This document shows positions 21,085 to 29,326 of a DNA stretch of 64,000 nucleotides, one piece after another. The number at the start of each line of letters is the position of its first letter. Position 1 is the stretch's first letter. The notes beneath the pieces are model-generated. The model had not been told where the DNA came from and made no database searches. It was given only the letters and a program-made list of their open reading frames with translations. Location: assembly GCF_014852585.1 (NCBI RefSeq), contig NZ_JACVBX010000009.1, positions 124,001-188,000 of the forward strand, in the 5' to 3' direction. The stretch comes from Pseudomonas sp. PDM18 (GTDB lineage Bacteria > Pseudomonadota > Gammaproteobacteria > Pseudomonadales > Pseudomonadaceae). The position numbers were made by a program, and so were the translations under genes.

Positions 21085-21098
21085 TTGATATGCCTCAA
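21085..21098 (+). promoter_or_regulatory. Anr/FNR-type box upstream of the universal stress gene
   Basis: TTGATATGCCTCAA matches the Anr/FNR consensus TTGAT-N4-ATCAA at 9 of 10 positions. A plausible -10, TACAGT, lies at 21122-21127, which would put the box near -41.5, the class II activator position. Confidence 0.65.
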
Positions 21099-21164
21099 CG
21101 TCATGAACGAGATATCCCGACTACAGTTGTTCCACATAAACAACGCGCACGAAGGGAGACGATC

Positions 21165-22028
21165 ATGCAAGCCATCCGTAGCATCCTCGTAGTCGTAGAC
21201 CCGGACCAGCCGGAAGGTCTCGCGCTGAAACGGGCCCGCCTGATCGCCAGCGTGACCCAGTCGCACCTGCACCTGCTGGCCTGCGAGCGGCGCGCCGACT
21301 ACAGCGTCAAGCTCGAGGAAGTCGCCGAGGTGCTGCGCCAGGAGGGCTTCAGCGCCTCCAGCCGCCAGGCTTGGAAGGACAACCTGCACCAGACCATCAT
21401 CGCCGAGCAGCAGGCCGAAGGCTGCGGGCTGGTGATCAAGCAGCACAGCCCGGACAACCCGCTGAAGAAAGCCCTGCTCACCCCGGACGACTGGAAGCTG
21501 CTGCGCTTCTGCCCCGCCCCGGTACTGCTGGTGAAGACCAGCCTGCCCTGGGCCGGGCGCAACATCCTCGCCGCCGTGGATGTGGGCAACAATGACGTCG
21601 AGCACCGCACCCTGCATGCGGGGATCGTCAGCCACGCCTACGACATCGCCGGCCTCGCCCACGGCCAGCTGCACGTCATCAGCGCGCACCCCTCGCCCAT
21701 GCTCTCGGCCGCCGACCCGACCTTCCAGCTCAGCGAGACCATCGAGGCCAAGTACCGCGAGGCGTGCAAGGCGTTCCAGGCCGAATACGGCGTCGACGAT
21801 CAGCACCTGCATATCGAGGAAGGCCCGGCGGACGTACTGATTCCCCGCGCAGCGCATAATCTCGACGCAGCGGTCACAGTAATCGGCAGCGTGGCGCGCA
21901 CCGGATTATCTGGCGCGCTGATCGGCAACACCGCCGAAGTGGTGCTGGATTCGCTGGAGAGCGACATCCTGGTCCTCAAGCCGGACGACATCATTGCCCA
22001 CCTGGAGGAACTGGTCGCCAAGCCGTGA
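21165..22028 (+). CDS. tandem universal stress protein (UspE-like)
   Basis: 287 aa, two Usp domains in tandem: the first begins IRSILVVVDPDQPEG, and the second spans about residues 150-280 and ends with the nucleotide-binding loop GSVARTGLSGALIGNTAE. The family helps survival under low oxygen and stationary phase; the exact activity of the tandem form is not known. GGGAG precedes ATG 21165; an earlier in-frame ATG at 21090 lies across the Anr-type box and is unlikely. The box suggests induction when oxygen runs out, as I recall for related P. aeruginosa Usp genes. Confidence 0.85.
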   Translation: MQAIRSILVVVDPDQPEGLALKRARLIASVTQSHLHLLACERRADYSVKLEEVAEVLRQEGFSASSRQAWKDNLHQTIIAEQQAEGCGLVIKQHSPDNPLKKALLTPDDWKLLRFCPAPVLLVKTSLPWAGRNILAAVDVGNNDVEHRTLHAGIVSHAYDIAGLAHGQLHVISAHPSPMLSAADPTFQLSETIEAKYREACKAFQAEYGVDDQHLHIEEGPADVLIPRAAHNLDAAVTVIGSVARTGLSGALIGNTAEVVLDSLESDILVLKPDDIIAHLEELVAKP

Positions 22029-22042
22029 TCCAGCGCCGCGAC

Positions 22043-22074
22043 GAAAAAAGCCGCCCTCGGGCGGCTTCTTTTTT
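22043..22074. terminator. bidirectional terminator between Usp and DUF1289 genes
   Basis: Stem GCCGCCC / GGGCGGC with A6 before and a T-rich run after, between convergent genes. Confidence 0.8.
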
Positions 22075-22089
22075 ATCGCAACGTGAAGC

Positions 22090-22566
22090 TCAGAGCCGCG
22101 CTTCCAGCCCGTCAGCCAGGAAGCTCGGCGCGATGTACCGCTCGTAATGCGCCTCGGAGAGGATGAAGAACTCCTTGTCGATGGCGTCGCGCAGATCCGG
22201 CAACGGCCATTCGCGGAACTCCGGCAGCAGCGCCAAGCCGTAGGCCTCCACCTGGTTGATCATCCGCGAACCCCGGGCAATCAGCTGGTAGGCCCAGCAA
22301 TAGGGCGACTGCTCGGGCACGAAGCGGATCTGCCGCTGCTCCAGCTGGCTCCGCAGCAGGGACGCATCGAAGACTTCCAGCTTGGCCATCATCACCTGCG
22401 TCAGCAGGATCTCGAGACGGCTCAGGACCGCCCGCTTCTCTTCGTCGCCATAGCGGTTCCAGTTCACCACTTCGTGGTGGAAGCGCTTGCAGCCACGGCA
22501 GACCAGGTCGCCATAGACCGTCGAGCAGAGCCCGACACAGGGGGTTTTGATGCGTTGCGAAGACAT
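22090..22566 (-). CDS. DUF1289 domain protein
   Basis: 158 aa. The N-terminal third is the DUF1289 module: a cluster of four cysteines in the pattern TPCVGLCS ... DLVCRGCKRFHHEV (about residues 8-35), probably a small metal site. The remainder is helical and rich in E, R and L, with no motif I recognise. I chose ATG 22566 (MSSQRIKTP) because the module begins directly there. It is divergent from acnB. Function is unknown; the cysteines suggest binding of zinc or an iron-sulphur cluster, which is inference only. Confidence 0.8.
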   Translation of the reverse strand: MSSQRIKTPCVGLCSTVYGDLVCRGCKRFHHEVVNWNRYGDEEKRAVLSRLEILLTQVMMAKLEVFDASLLRSQLEQRQIRFVPEQSPYCWAYQLIARGSRMINQVEAYGLALLPEFREWPLPDLRDAIDKEFFILSEAHYERYIAPSFLADGLEARL

Positions 22567-22947
22567 GGCTGAGCAGATAGCTGGCAAAGCGGGCATGTTA
22601 GCCCTTTGTCTAGGCAAGATCACCCTTTGGCGCCACGCAATTCGGCTTACCAAGCCCCATTAATTCCATTAGAATGGCTGCGCCTTTTTGGCGTCATTGT
22701 CCGAAAGAAGCTGTTTTCAAAGCGTCACGAAGCACAGATTCCGGCAGCCGCGCGGTCTGGGCGCCTCCCTCAAGCGCCCAGACCCATCAGTCCCAGGCCA
22801 CCCGGCGTAAAACTTTGAAAACAGCTTCTGCCCGGAGATCGCCGGTGCCGTCGTAGGTCAGTGGATTACCGTCCACCATGCCTGACGAATGGATCGGAGG
22901 GGTCTCCTGGATACGCGTCCTCCGGGACCACTGATGAGGGAAATACT
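22567..22947 (+). promoter_or_regulatory. acnB promoter and long structured leader
   Basis: This 381-base gap has no gene. A -10 TAGAAT (22670-22675) with a weak -35 CTTACC (22646-22651) points toward acnB, implying a leader of about 265 bases. The leader holds a perfect 17-bp inverted repeat (22706-22722 with 22813-22829, core GAAGCTGTTTTCAAAG) that encloses a perfect 10-bp hairpin (GTCTGGGCGC 22755-22764 with 22774-22783). Smaller dyads lie close to the start codon (GTGGA/TCCAC and GGAG/CTCC). The RNA would fold as a closed multi-branch element. I do not recognise it as a known riboswitch. Confidence 0.6.
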
Positions 22948-25557
22948 GTGCTTGAAGCCTATCGCAAACACGTAGAAGAGCGTGCCGCCCAGGGCGTCGT
23001 GCCCCAGCCGCTGAACGCCGAACAGACCGCTGGTCTGGTCGAACTCCTGAAGAACCCGCCGGCCGGCGAAGAAGAATTTCTCCTCGACCTGATCACCAAC
23101 CGCGTACCGCCGGGCGTGGACGAAGCTGCCTACGTCAAGGCCGGTTTCCTGTCCGCCGTCGCCAAGGGTGAGGCCACTTCCCCGCTGATTTCCAAGACCC
23201 GCGCCCTCGAGCTGCTGGGTACCATGCAGGGCGGCTACAACATCGCCACCATGGTGGAGCTGCTGGACAACGCCGAGCTGGCCGAAGTCGCCGCCGCGCA
23301 ACTGAAGCACACCCTGCTGATGTTCGACGCCTTCCACGACGTCGCCGAGCGCGCCAAGAAAGGCAACGCCGCCGCCAAGGCCGTGCTGCAATCCTGGGCC
23401 GAAGGCGAGTGGTTCAAGGCCCGTCCGGCCGTCGCCGAGAAGCTGACCCTGACCGTGTTCAAGGTCCCCGGCGAAACCAACACCGACGACCTGTCCCCCG
23501 CTCCGGACGCCTGGTCGCGCCCTGACATCCCGCTGCACGCCCTGGCCATGCTGAAGATGGCTCGCGACGGCATCGAGCCGGTCCAGCCGGGCTCCGTCGG
23601 CCCGCTGAAGCAGATCGAAGCCGTCAAGGCCAAAGGCTTCCCGGTTGCCTACGTCGGCGACGTGGTCGGCACCGGTTCGTCCCGTAAATCCGCCACCAAC
23701 TCGGTGCTGTGGTTCTTCGGCGACGACATCCCCTACGTTCCGAACAAGCGCGCTGGCGGCTTCTGCTTCGGCACCAAGATCGCCCCGATCTTCTACAACA
23801 CCATGGAAGACGCCGGCGCCCTGCCGATCGAATTCGACTGCACCAACCTGGCCATGGGCGACGTCATCGACGTGTACCCGTACGAAGGCAAGGTCGTGCG
23901 TCATGACAGCGGCGAAGTGGTCACCACCTTCGAGCTGAAGACCCCGGTTCTGCTGGACGAAGTCCGCGCCGGCGGCCGTATCCCGCTGATCGTTGGCCGT
24001 GGCCTGACCGAGAAGGCCCGCGCCGAGCTGGGTCTGCCTGCGTCCGACCTGTTCAAGAAGCCGGAAGCGCCGGCCGACAGCGGCAAGGGCTTCACCCTCG
24101 CCCAGAAGATGGTTGGCCGCGCCTGCGGTCTGGCCGAAGGCCAGGGCGTACGTCCGGGCACCTACTGCGAACCGAAGATGACCACCGTCGGTTCCCAGGA
24201 CACCACCGGCCCGATGACCCGCGACGAGCTGAAAGACCTGGCTTGCCTGGGCTTCTCCGCCGACCTGGTGATGCAGTCCTTCTGCCACACCGCTGCTTAC
24301 CCGAAGCCGATCGACGTCAAGACCCACCACACCCTGCCGGACTTCATCATGACCCGCGGCGGTGTTTCCCTGCGTCCGGGCGACGGCATCATCCACAGCT
24401 GGCTGAACCGCATGCTGCTGCCTGACACTGTCGGCACCGGCGGCGACTCGCACACCCGCTTCCCGATCGGCATCAGCTTCCCGGCCGGTTCCGGCCTGGT
24501 CGCCTTCGCCGCTGCCACCGGCGTCATGCCGCTGGACATGCCGGAATCGGTTCTGGTGCGCTTCAAGGGCAAGCTGCAACCGGGCATCACCCTGCGTGAC
24601 CTGGTCCATGCGATCCCGTACTACGCCATCCAGGCTGGCCTGCTGACCGTTGAGAAGAAGGGCAAGAAGAACATCTTCTCCGGCCGCATCCTCGAGATCG
24701 AAGGTCTGAACGACCTGACCGTCGAGCAAGCTTTCGAGCTGTCCGACGCCTCCGCCGAGCGTTCGGCTGCCGGTTGCACCATCAAGCTGCCGGAAGAGGC
24801 CATCGCCGAGTACCTGAAGTCCAACATCACCCTGCTGCGCTGGATGATCGGCGAAGGCTACGGCGACGCCCGTACCCTGGAGCGCCGCGCGCAAGCGATG
24901 GAAGCCTGGCTGGCCAACCCGCAACTGCTGGAAGCCGACAAGGACGCCGAGTACGCAGCGGTCATCGAGATCGACCTGGCCGACGTCAAGGAGCCGGTAC
25001 TCTGCGCTCCGAACGACCCGGACGACGCCCGTCTGCTGTCCAGCGTCGAAGGCCGCAAGATCGATGAAGTCTTCATCGGCTCCTGCATGACCAACATCGG
25101 TCACTTCCGCGCTGCCGGCAAACTGCTGGACAAGGTCAAGGGTGGCATTCCGACCCGTCTGTGGCTGGCTCCGCCGACCAAGATGGACGCCCACCAGCTG
25201 ACCGAAGAAGGCTACTACGGCATCTACGGCAAGGCCGGCGCGCGCATGGAAATGCCGGGCTGCTCGCTGTGCATGGGTAACCAGGCTCGCGTACAGACCG
25301 GTTCCACCGTGGTCTCCACTTCGACCCGTAACTTCCCGAACCGTCTGGGCGACGCCACCGACGTGTTCCTGGCATCCGCCGAGCTGGCCGCTGTTGCTTC
25401 GATCATCGGCAAGCTGCCGACCGTCGAGGAGTACATGGCCTATGCGAAGGACATCGACAGCATGTCTGCCGATATCTACCGCTACCTGAGCTTCGACCAG
25501 ATCGCCGAGTTCCGCGAAGCTGCAGCCAACGCGAAGATCCCGGCCGTCCAGGTCTGA
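22948..25557 (+). CDS. acnB: aconitate hydratase B (also 2-methylisocitrate dehydratase)
   Basis: AcnB, 869 aa, is the main TCA-cycle aconitase (citrate to isocitrate) with a [4Fe-4S] cluster. It has the AcnB domain order: N-terminal HEAT-like helical domain, swivel domain, then the catalytic domains. Cluster cysteines lie in [10 protein letters not shown] (near residue 713) and GCSLCMGNQ (near 772 and 775). The start codon is GTG 22948 with GAGGG upstream, giving [16 protein letters not shown] and the same length as P. aeruginosa AcnB. A loss of the cluster under iron starvation turns related enzymes into RNA-binding proteins, relevant to the structured leader. It ends at a strong terminator. 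Confidence 0.97.
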   Translation: MLEAYRKHVEERAAQGVVPQPLNAEQTAGLVELLKNPPAGEEEFLLDLITNRVPPGVDEAAYVKAGFLSAVAKGEATSPLISKTRALELLGTMQGGYNIATMVELLDNAELAEVAAAQLKHTLLMFDAFHDVAERAKKGNAAAKAVLQSWAEGEWFKARPAVAEKLTLTVFKVPGETNTDDLSPAPDAWSRPDIPLHALAMLKMARDGIEPVQPGSVGPLKQIEAVKAKGFPVAYVGDVVGTGSSRKSATNSVLWFFGDDIPYVPNKRAGGFCFGTKIAPIFYNTMEDAGALPIEFDCTNLAMGDVIDVYPYEGKVVRHDSGEVVTTFELKTPVLLDEVRAGGRIPLIVGRGLTEKARAELGLPASDLFKKPEAPADSGKGFTLAQKMVGRACGLAEGQGVRPGTYCEPKMTTVGSQDTTGPMTRDELKDLACLGFSADLVMQSFCHTAAYPKPIDVKTHHTLPDFIMTRGGVSLRPGDGIIHSWLNRMLLPDTVGTGGDSHTRFPIGISFPAGSGLVAFAAATGVMPLDMPESVLVRFKGKLQPGITLRDLVHAIPYYAIQAGLLTVEKKGKKNIFSGRILEIEGLNDLTVEQAFELSDASAERSAAGCTIKLPEEAIAEYLKSNITLLRWMIGEGYGDARTLERRAQAMEAWLANPQLLEADKDAEYAAVIEIDLADVKEPVLCAPNDPDDARLLSSVEGRKIDEVFIGSCMTNIGHFRAAGKLLDKVKGGIPTRLWLAPPTKMDAHQLTEEGYYGIYGKAGARMEMPGCSLCMGNQARVQTGSTVVSTSTRNFPNRLGDATDVFLASAELAAVASIIGKLPTVEEYMAYAKDIDSMSADIYRYLSFDQIAEFREAAANAKIPAVQV

Positions 25558-25573
25558 GATTCCTAGCGTGATG

Positions 25574-25605
25574 AAAAGCCCCGCCTCGTGCGGGGCTTTT
25601 CTTTT
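25574..25605 (+). terminator. acnB terminator
   Basis: Perfect 11-bp stem AAAAGCCCCGC / GCGGGGCTTTT with loop CTCGT and a T-rich 3' end, 16 bases after the acnB stop. Confidence 0.9.
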
Positions 25606-25649
25606 CCAGGACCCGGAATAGAGCGCTCACGCCCTCTCCTAACGATGGG

Positions 25650-25804
25650 CCTAATACTTATTGACCGGTTGCGCCACGGGCTACCGGGTCTAAGGTGGAC
25701 GACAGGCTCCTGCCGATATCCGTGCTCAGGTGCCCTTGTGGAACCCTCCAGAGGTGCGCTCCCTTCCTCTGCGCCCCGCCTCCATGGCGGGGCTTCTTTT
25801 TTTT
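25650..25804 (+). ncRNA. candidate small RNA between acnB and nasS
   Basis: After the acnB terminator there is a second, independent terminator: GCCCCGCC / GGCGGGGC (25773-25793) followed by TTCTTTTTTTT. Just before it lies another hairpin, CAGAGG / CCTCTG (25749-25771). No protein-coding frame with a ribosome site fits between the two terminators. The terminator must serve a transcript that starts in about 25605-25700; TTGACC at 25660 and TAAGGT further on are weak promoter candidates. The 5' end given is a guess. Confidence 0.4.
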
Positions 25805-25816
25805 CCGCACTGCCAC

Positions 25817-25832
25817 TGGCACAGCACTTGCT
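25817..25832 (+). promoter_or_regulatory. sigma54 promoter of nasS-nasT
   Basis: TGGCACAGCACTTGCT: -24 GG (25818-25819) and -12 GC (25830-25831) with exactly 10 bases between, close to the RpoN consensus TGGCAC-N5-TTGC. The transcript would start near 25843. RpoN needs an activator, presumably NtrC. Confidence 0.85.
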
Positions 25833-25847
25833 CGACTCCTGCTACCT

Positions 25848-25925
25848 GCGGCCCAACGATGGACCGCCCCCGACAATGGCGTCGCGGCTACCTTCCTTTG
25901 ACGGCAGGCAGCGCGGCGCTTTTTT
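25848..25925 (+). promoter_or_regulatory. ANTAR-type antitermination leader of nasS-nasT
   Basis: Hairpin P1: GCGG-C-CC, hexaloop AACGAT (25855-25860), GG-A-CCGC. Hairpin P2: CGAC, hexaloop AATGGC (25875-25880), GTCG. Both loops have A at position 1 and G at position 4, the rule for ANTAR targets. A terminator follows, GCGTCGCG (25879-25886) / CGCGGCGC (25912-25919) plus T6, whose left arm includes the right arm of P2, so P2 and the terminator exclude each other. The ATG of nasS is 28 bases further on. Confidence 0.8.
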
Positions 25926-25952
25926 GTATGGATCACGTGCTCAGAGGTGGAG

Positions 25953-27155
25953 ATGATCGACAGCACCAGCCCATTGCCCGACAGCCTGGCCTGGGTGGCC
26001 GGCTCCGATGCCCCGGAGAAGACTGCGCTCAACCTGGGCTTCATGGCCCTGACTGACTCCGCCTCTCTGGTGGTAGCTGCTACCCAGGGCTTCGGCCAGC
26101 CCTACGGCCTGACACTCAACCTGCAGCGGCAAAACTCCTGGGCCGCCCTGCGCGATCGGCTGCTCAGCGGCGAACTGGACGCCGCGCAAAGCCTCTACGG
26201 GCTCATCTACGACCTACAACTTGGCCTGGGCGGCGCCCCAGCTACCGACATGGCCGTGCTCATGGGCCTGTGCCAGAATGGCCAGTCGATCAACCTCTCC
26301 GCCCCCTTGATGCGCGATGGCGTGACCTCTGCCGAGGCACTGCAAAGCCACGTGCGCCAGAATGGTGCGCAACTCACCCTGGCGCACACCTTTCCCACCG
26401 GCACCCATGCGATGTGGCTCTACTACTGGCTGGCCAGCCACGGCATCCATCCCCTGCATGACGTGCGCAGCCTGGTGGTGCCGCCGGCACAGATGGTCGA
26501 GCACCTGAAAGCAGGGCGCATCGACGGCTTCTGCGCCGGCGGTCCCTGGGGCGCACTGGCGGTGGACGAAGGGATGGGCTTCACCCTCGCCACCAGCCAG
26601 CAGATCTGGCCGGACCACCCGGAGAAGGTCCTGGGCACCACCCGCGCCTTCGTCGAGGAATATCCCAATACCGCCCGCGCACTGATCATGAGCCTGCTCG
26701 ATGCCAGCCGCTTCATCGAAGCCAACGCCGACAACCTGCGCAGCGCTGCCCAACTGATCAGCAGCGAAGACTACGTCGACGCCCCGCTCGCCAGCATCGA
26801 GCCGCGCCTGCTCGGCCGCTACCAGGACGGGCTCGGCCATGCCTGGCAGGACGCGCATTCGTTGCGCTTCTTCAGTGGTGGTCACGCGACCTTTCCCTGG
26901 CTCTCTGACGGACTGTGGTTCATGACCCAGTTCCGCCGCTGGGGCCTGTTGCGCGAAGACGTCGATTACCTGGGCATCGTCCGCCAGGTCCAGCAACTCG
27001 ACCTCTACCGAGAAGCCGCCAGCGCCATCGGCGTCAGCGTGCCGGATACCCCGATGCGCGCCTCGACCCTGATCGACGGCCGGCTCTGGGACGGCAGCGA
27101 CCCGGCCGCTTACGCCCGCAGCTTCGAGCTGAATGCCCTGGCGGAGCGAGGTTGA
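25953..27155 (+). CDS. nasS: nitrate/nitrite sensor NasS
   Basis: 400 aa, related to the NrtA/TauA periplasmic binding proteins but without a signal peptide, so cytoplasmic. Family knowledge: NasS holds the antiterminator NasT inactive and releases it when nitrate or nitrite binds. The sequence starts with an NrtA-like segment LNLGFMALTDSASLVVAATQGF and keeps the ligand-binding layout through GGHATFPWLSDGLWF. AGAGG lies five bases before ATG 25953; a GTG six bases upstream has no ribosome site. nasT starts 2 bases after its stop, and equal production of the two partners fits the model. Confidence 0.92.
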   Translation: MIDSTSPLPDSLAWVAGSDAPEKTALNLGFMALTDSASLVVAATQGFGQPYGLTLNLQRQNSWAALRDRLLSGELDAAQSLYGLIYDLQLGLGGAPATDMAVLMGLCQNGQSINLSAPLMRDGVTSAEALQSHVRQNGAQLTLAHTFPTGTHAMWLYYWLASHGIHPLHDVRSLVVPPAQMVEHLKAGRIDGFCAGGPWGALAVDEGMGFTLATSQQIWPDHPEKVLGTTRAFVEEYPNTARALIMSLLDASRFIEANADNLRSAAQLISSEDYVDAPLASIEPRLLGRYQDGLGHAWQDAHSLRFFSGGHATFPWLSDGLWFMTQFRRWGLLREDVDYLGIVRQVQQLDLYREAASAIGVSVPDTPMRASTLIDGRLWDGSDPAAYARSFELNALAERG

Positions 27156-27157
27156 GC

Positions 27158-27736
27158 ATGCTGCGCGTCCTGCTGATCAACGACACCCCGAAGAAGGTCG
27201 GGCGCCTCAAGGCCGCCCTGATGGAAAGCGGCTTCGAGGTCATCGACGAATCCGGCCTCACGGTTGACCTGGCGCAGCGCGTGGAAGCGCTGCAACCCGA
27301 CGTGATCCTGATCGACACCGAATCCCCCGGCCGCGACGTGCTGGAGCAGGTGGTACTGGTCAGCCGCGACCAGCCGCGCCCCATCGTCATGTTCACAGAC
27401 GAGCACGACCCACAGGTGATGCGCCAGGCGATCCGCTCCGGGGTCAGCGCCTACATCGTCGAGGGTATCCAGGCCGAGCGCCTGCAGCCGATCCTCGATG
27501 TCGCCATGGCCCGCTTCGAGAGCGACCAGGCCTTGCGCGCGCAACTGCAGGCCCGTGAGCAGCAACTGGCCGAGCGCAAGCGCATCGAGTTGGCCAAGGG
27601 GCTGCTGATGAAGATGAAAGGCTGCACCGAGGAAGAGGCCTACACCCTGATGCGCCGCCAGGCCATGGGCCGCCAGCAGAAGCTGGCGCAGGTGGCGGAA
27701 CAGATCATCGCGATGCACGAGATGCTCGGCCCCTGA
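27158..27736 (+). CDS. nasT: ANTAR-domain antiterminator NasT
   Basis: 192 aa. The N-terminal receiver-like domain (LRVLLINDTPKKVGRLKAAL, with the acceptor-site region VILIDTESPG near residue 53) joins a short coiled coil (about 115-135). The C-terminal ANTAR RNA-binding domain spans about 135-190 (ERKRIELAKGLLMKMKGCTEEEAYTLMRR). Free NasT binds paired A/G hexaloop hairpins in leader RNAs and prevents termination. Three such leaders occur in this window, before nasS, nasA and nirB. The start at 27158 is the ATG two bases after nasS. Confidence 0.94.
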   Translation: MLRVLLINDTPKKVGRLKAALMESGFEVIDESGLTVDLAQRVEALQPDVILIDTESPGRDVLEQVVLVSRDQPRPIVMFTDEHDPQVMRQAIRSGVSAYIVEGIQAERLQPILDVAMARFESDQALRAQLQAREQQLAERKRIELAKGLLMKMKGCTEEEAYTLMRRQAMGRQQKLAQVAEQIIAMHEMLGP

Positions 27737-27973
27737 GGCTGCCAGCAGGGGCCGGCCATCTGCCAGCGGCGGCACGGCGCGATCATTTCGCCAGTCGCCG
27801 AGCTGGCCCCCGCCCCGCCCGCAACGCCCTATTCTGCGGCCGCCCGGTCTTCTGGCCGGGCCCCAGGAGCGTCATCGGCAGGGTTCGATGGCGCATCGAA
27901 GTGGCCGCCGCCGGCTAGGCACCTCGGCGCCCACCCGACCTCGCCGCCTGCGCGGCTCAGCAAGGGCAAGCCC
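27737..27973. other. gap between nasT and PL7 gene
   Basis: 237 bases without a gene. It contains a GC-rich dyad, GCCCGG / CCGGGC, around 27841-27862 without a T tract, and no clear promoter or ANTAR hairpin pair. An AAGGG ribosome site for the next gene lies at its end. Confidence 0.4.
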
Positions 27974-28666
27974 ATGATCGACCTCTCCACCTGGAACCTC
28001 AGCGTTCCCACCGACCCTCGCCCCACCGAAGTCACCACCGAGCAGATTGCCCGCGGCTACCAGAGCCGCTACTTCCAGCGCGGCGGCAGCCAGGTGGTGT
28101 TCTGGGTGCCCGTCACCGGCTCGCACACCTCCGACAGCGTCTACCCGCGCAGCGAGCTGCGCGAGACCCTGTCCAACGGCGAGGTCTCCAACTGGTATTA
28201 CACCCAGGGCGACAACGAGCTGCGCGTGACCATGAGCGTTCAGCAGGTGCCCTCGAAGAACAAGATCATCATCGGCCAGATCCACAGCCGCTCGCCCTAT
28301 ACCGGCGACGGCGAGCCGCTGGTCAAGCTGCAGTACCACTACCTGCCCACCCTGGAGAGCGGACGACTGGAAGCACTGGTGCGCAACCACCCCGACGACA
28401 GCGCCAGCATCAACGTCCCGCTGATCGACAACATAGCCCTGGACCAGACCTTCAACTACAGCCTGCGCGTCACCTCGGTGGGCAACCTGGCGATTCGCGT
28501 GGAAACCTCCGACGGCCGGGCCAACTACTACCGCAAGATCCTCAGCACTACCTGGTCCAAGCAACTGCTCTACTTCAAGGCCGGGGCCTACATCAACGAC
28601 AACTACGGCGACAACAGCGAGGGCGCGCGGGTGACCGTCTTCCACCTGAACTCGGCGCACCGCTGA
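27974..28666 (+). CDS. polysaccharide lyase family 7 protein (alginate lyase-like), no signal peptide
   Basis: 230 aa, a single PL7 jelly-roll domain. The three diagnostic strands are present: RSELRE (near residue 60, catalytic arginine), GQIHS (near 100, catalytic histidine) and YFKAGAYIND (near 205, the catalytic tyrosine strand). The family cleaves alginate by beta-elimination. The protein starts directly in the catalytic domain and the bases upstream encode no hydrophobic leader, so it lacks an export signal. It sits between nasT and nasA, as I recall for its P. aeruginosa counterpart (PA1784). The physiological substrate and export route are unknown. Confidence 0.85.
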   Translation: MIDLSTWNLSVPTDPRPTEVTTEQIARGYQSRYFQRGGSQVVFWVPVTGSHTSDSVYPRSELRETLSNGEVSNWYYTQGDNELRVTMSVQQVPSKNKIIIGQIHSRSPYTGDGEPLVKLQYHYLPTLESGRLEALVRNHPDDSASINVPLIDNIALDQTFNYSLRVTSVGNLAIRVETSDGRANYYRKILSTTWSKQLLYFKAGAYINDNYGDNSEGARVTVFHLNSAHR

Positions 28667-28764
28667 TTCGCCATTCACTGGCCTGATGAGGCGCGGGGCG
28701 CGCGGACTGCGCGTAGAATGCGCAGCACATCCGCACCACCCGTTGCCTTGTCACCGAGACCGCC

Positions 28765-29193
28765 ATGGCCCGCCTGAAACTGGAATTCCCCGAAGAACTC
28801 TTCATCTACGAAACCAAGCTCACCGTCCGCGTCACCGACATCAATGGCGCCAACCACCTGGGCAACGACTCGATGATCTCGATGATCTCCGAGGCCCGTG
28901 CGCGCTTCCTGTTCGACTACGGCATCCGCGAGACCGGCATCATCGTCACCGATCTCGCCACCACCTATCGCGCCGAGGCCCACGCCCGCGACCAGCTGCT
29001 GTTCGAGGTCGGCGTGATGGACTTCAACAAGTACGGCGGCGACATCATCTTCCGCATCACCCGCCCAGCCGACGACACCCTGGTGGCCATGGCCAAGTCG
29101 GGCTTCGTGTTCTTCGACTACAAGATCGGCAAGGTCGTACCGATCCCCGAGGCCTTCCGCGACACCTTCCCCAACGTTAACTGGATCGCCTGA
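28765..29193 (+). CDS. 4HBT/hotdog-fold acyl-CoA thioesterase
   Basis: 142 aa, a complete single hotdog domain of the 4-hydroxybenzoyl-CoA thioesterase type: TDINGANHLGNDSMISMISEARARF forms the first strand and central helix. Family members hydrolyse acyl-CoA in the cytoplasm; the chain length is not readable. It follows the PL7 gene by 98 bases and precedes the nasA leader. It has no obvious link to nitrate assimilation and may be a passenger between nasST and nasA. Confidence 0.8.
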   Translation: MARLKLEFPEELFIYETKLTVRVTDINGANHLGNDSMISMISEARARFLFDYGIRETGIIVTDLATTYRAEAHARDQLLFEVGVMDFNKYGGDIIFRITRPADDTLVAMAKSGFVFFDYKIGKVVPIPEAFRDTFPNVNWIA

Positions 29194-29205
29194 CGCTCCA
29201 GTAGA

Positions 29206-29230
29206 GGGCACGCCGCGGCACGGCGCGCCC
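29206..29230 (+). terminator. possible terminator after the thioesterase gene
   Basis: Stem GGGCACGCCG / CGGCGCGCCC (one A-C mismatch), 12 bases after the stop, followed only by TTCG, so it is a weak terminator. A separate perfect dyad GGATCAT-CC-ATGATCC lies at 29237-29252, about 45 bases upstream of the sigma54 site. Confidence 0.45.
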
Positions 29231-29296
29231 TTCGATGGATCATCCATGATCCGACCTCACTATCCATCCCCTTGATCCAACTGGGATTTTTCATCC

Positions 29297-29312
29297 TGGC
29301 CCGCGCCTTGCT
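29297..29312 (+). promoter_or_regulatory. sigma54 promoter of nasA
   Basis: TGGCCCGCGCCTTGCT: GG (29298-29299), ten bases, GC (29310-29311), the RpoN -24/-12 spacing. The start would be near 29323, just before the leader hairpins. Confidence 0.8.
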
Positions 29313-29326
29313 CTACACAAGGCGAT

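Noticed and set aside
22706-22829. Inverted repeats before acnB read as a miniature transposon
   Set aside because: Kept only as an alternative: no target-site duplication flanks the repeats, and the position within the probable leader plus the nested hairpin fit an RNA element better.
22858-25194. Very long open frame on the strand opposite acnB
   Set aside because: Composition is typical of a mirror frame of a GC-rich gene (rich in H, Q, V, G), there is no ribosome site or recognisable domain, and acnB on the other strand is certain.
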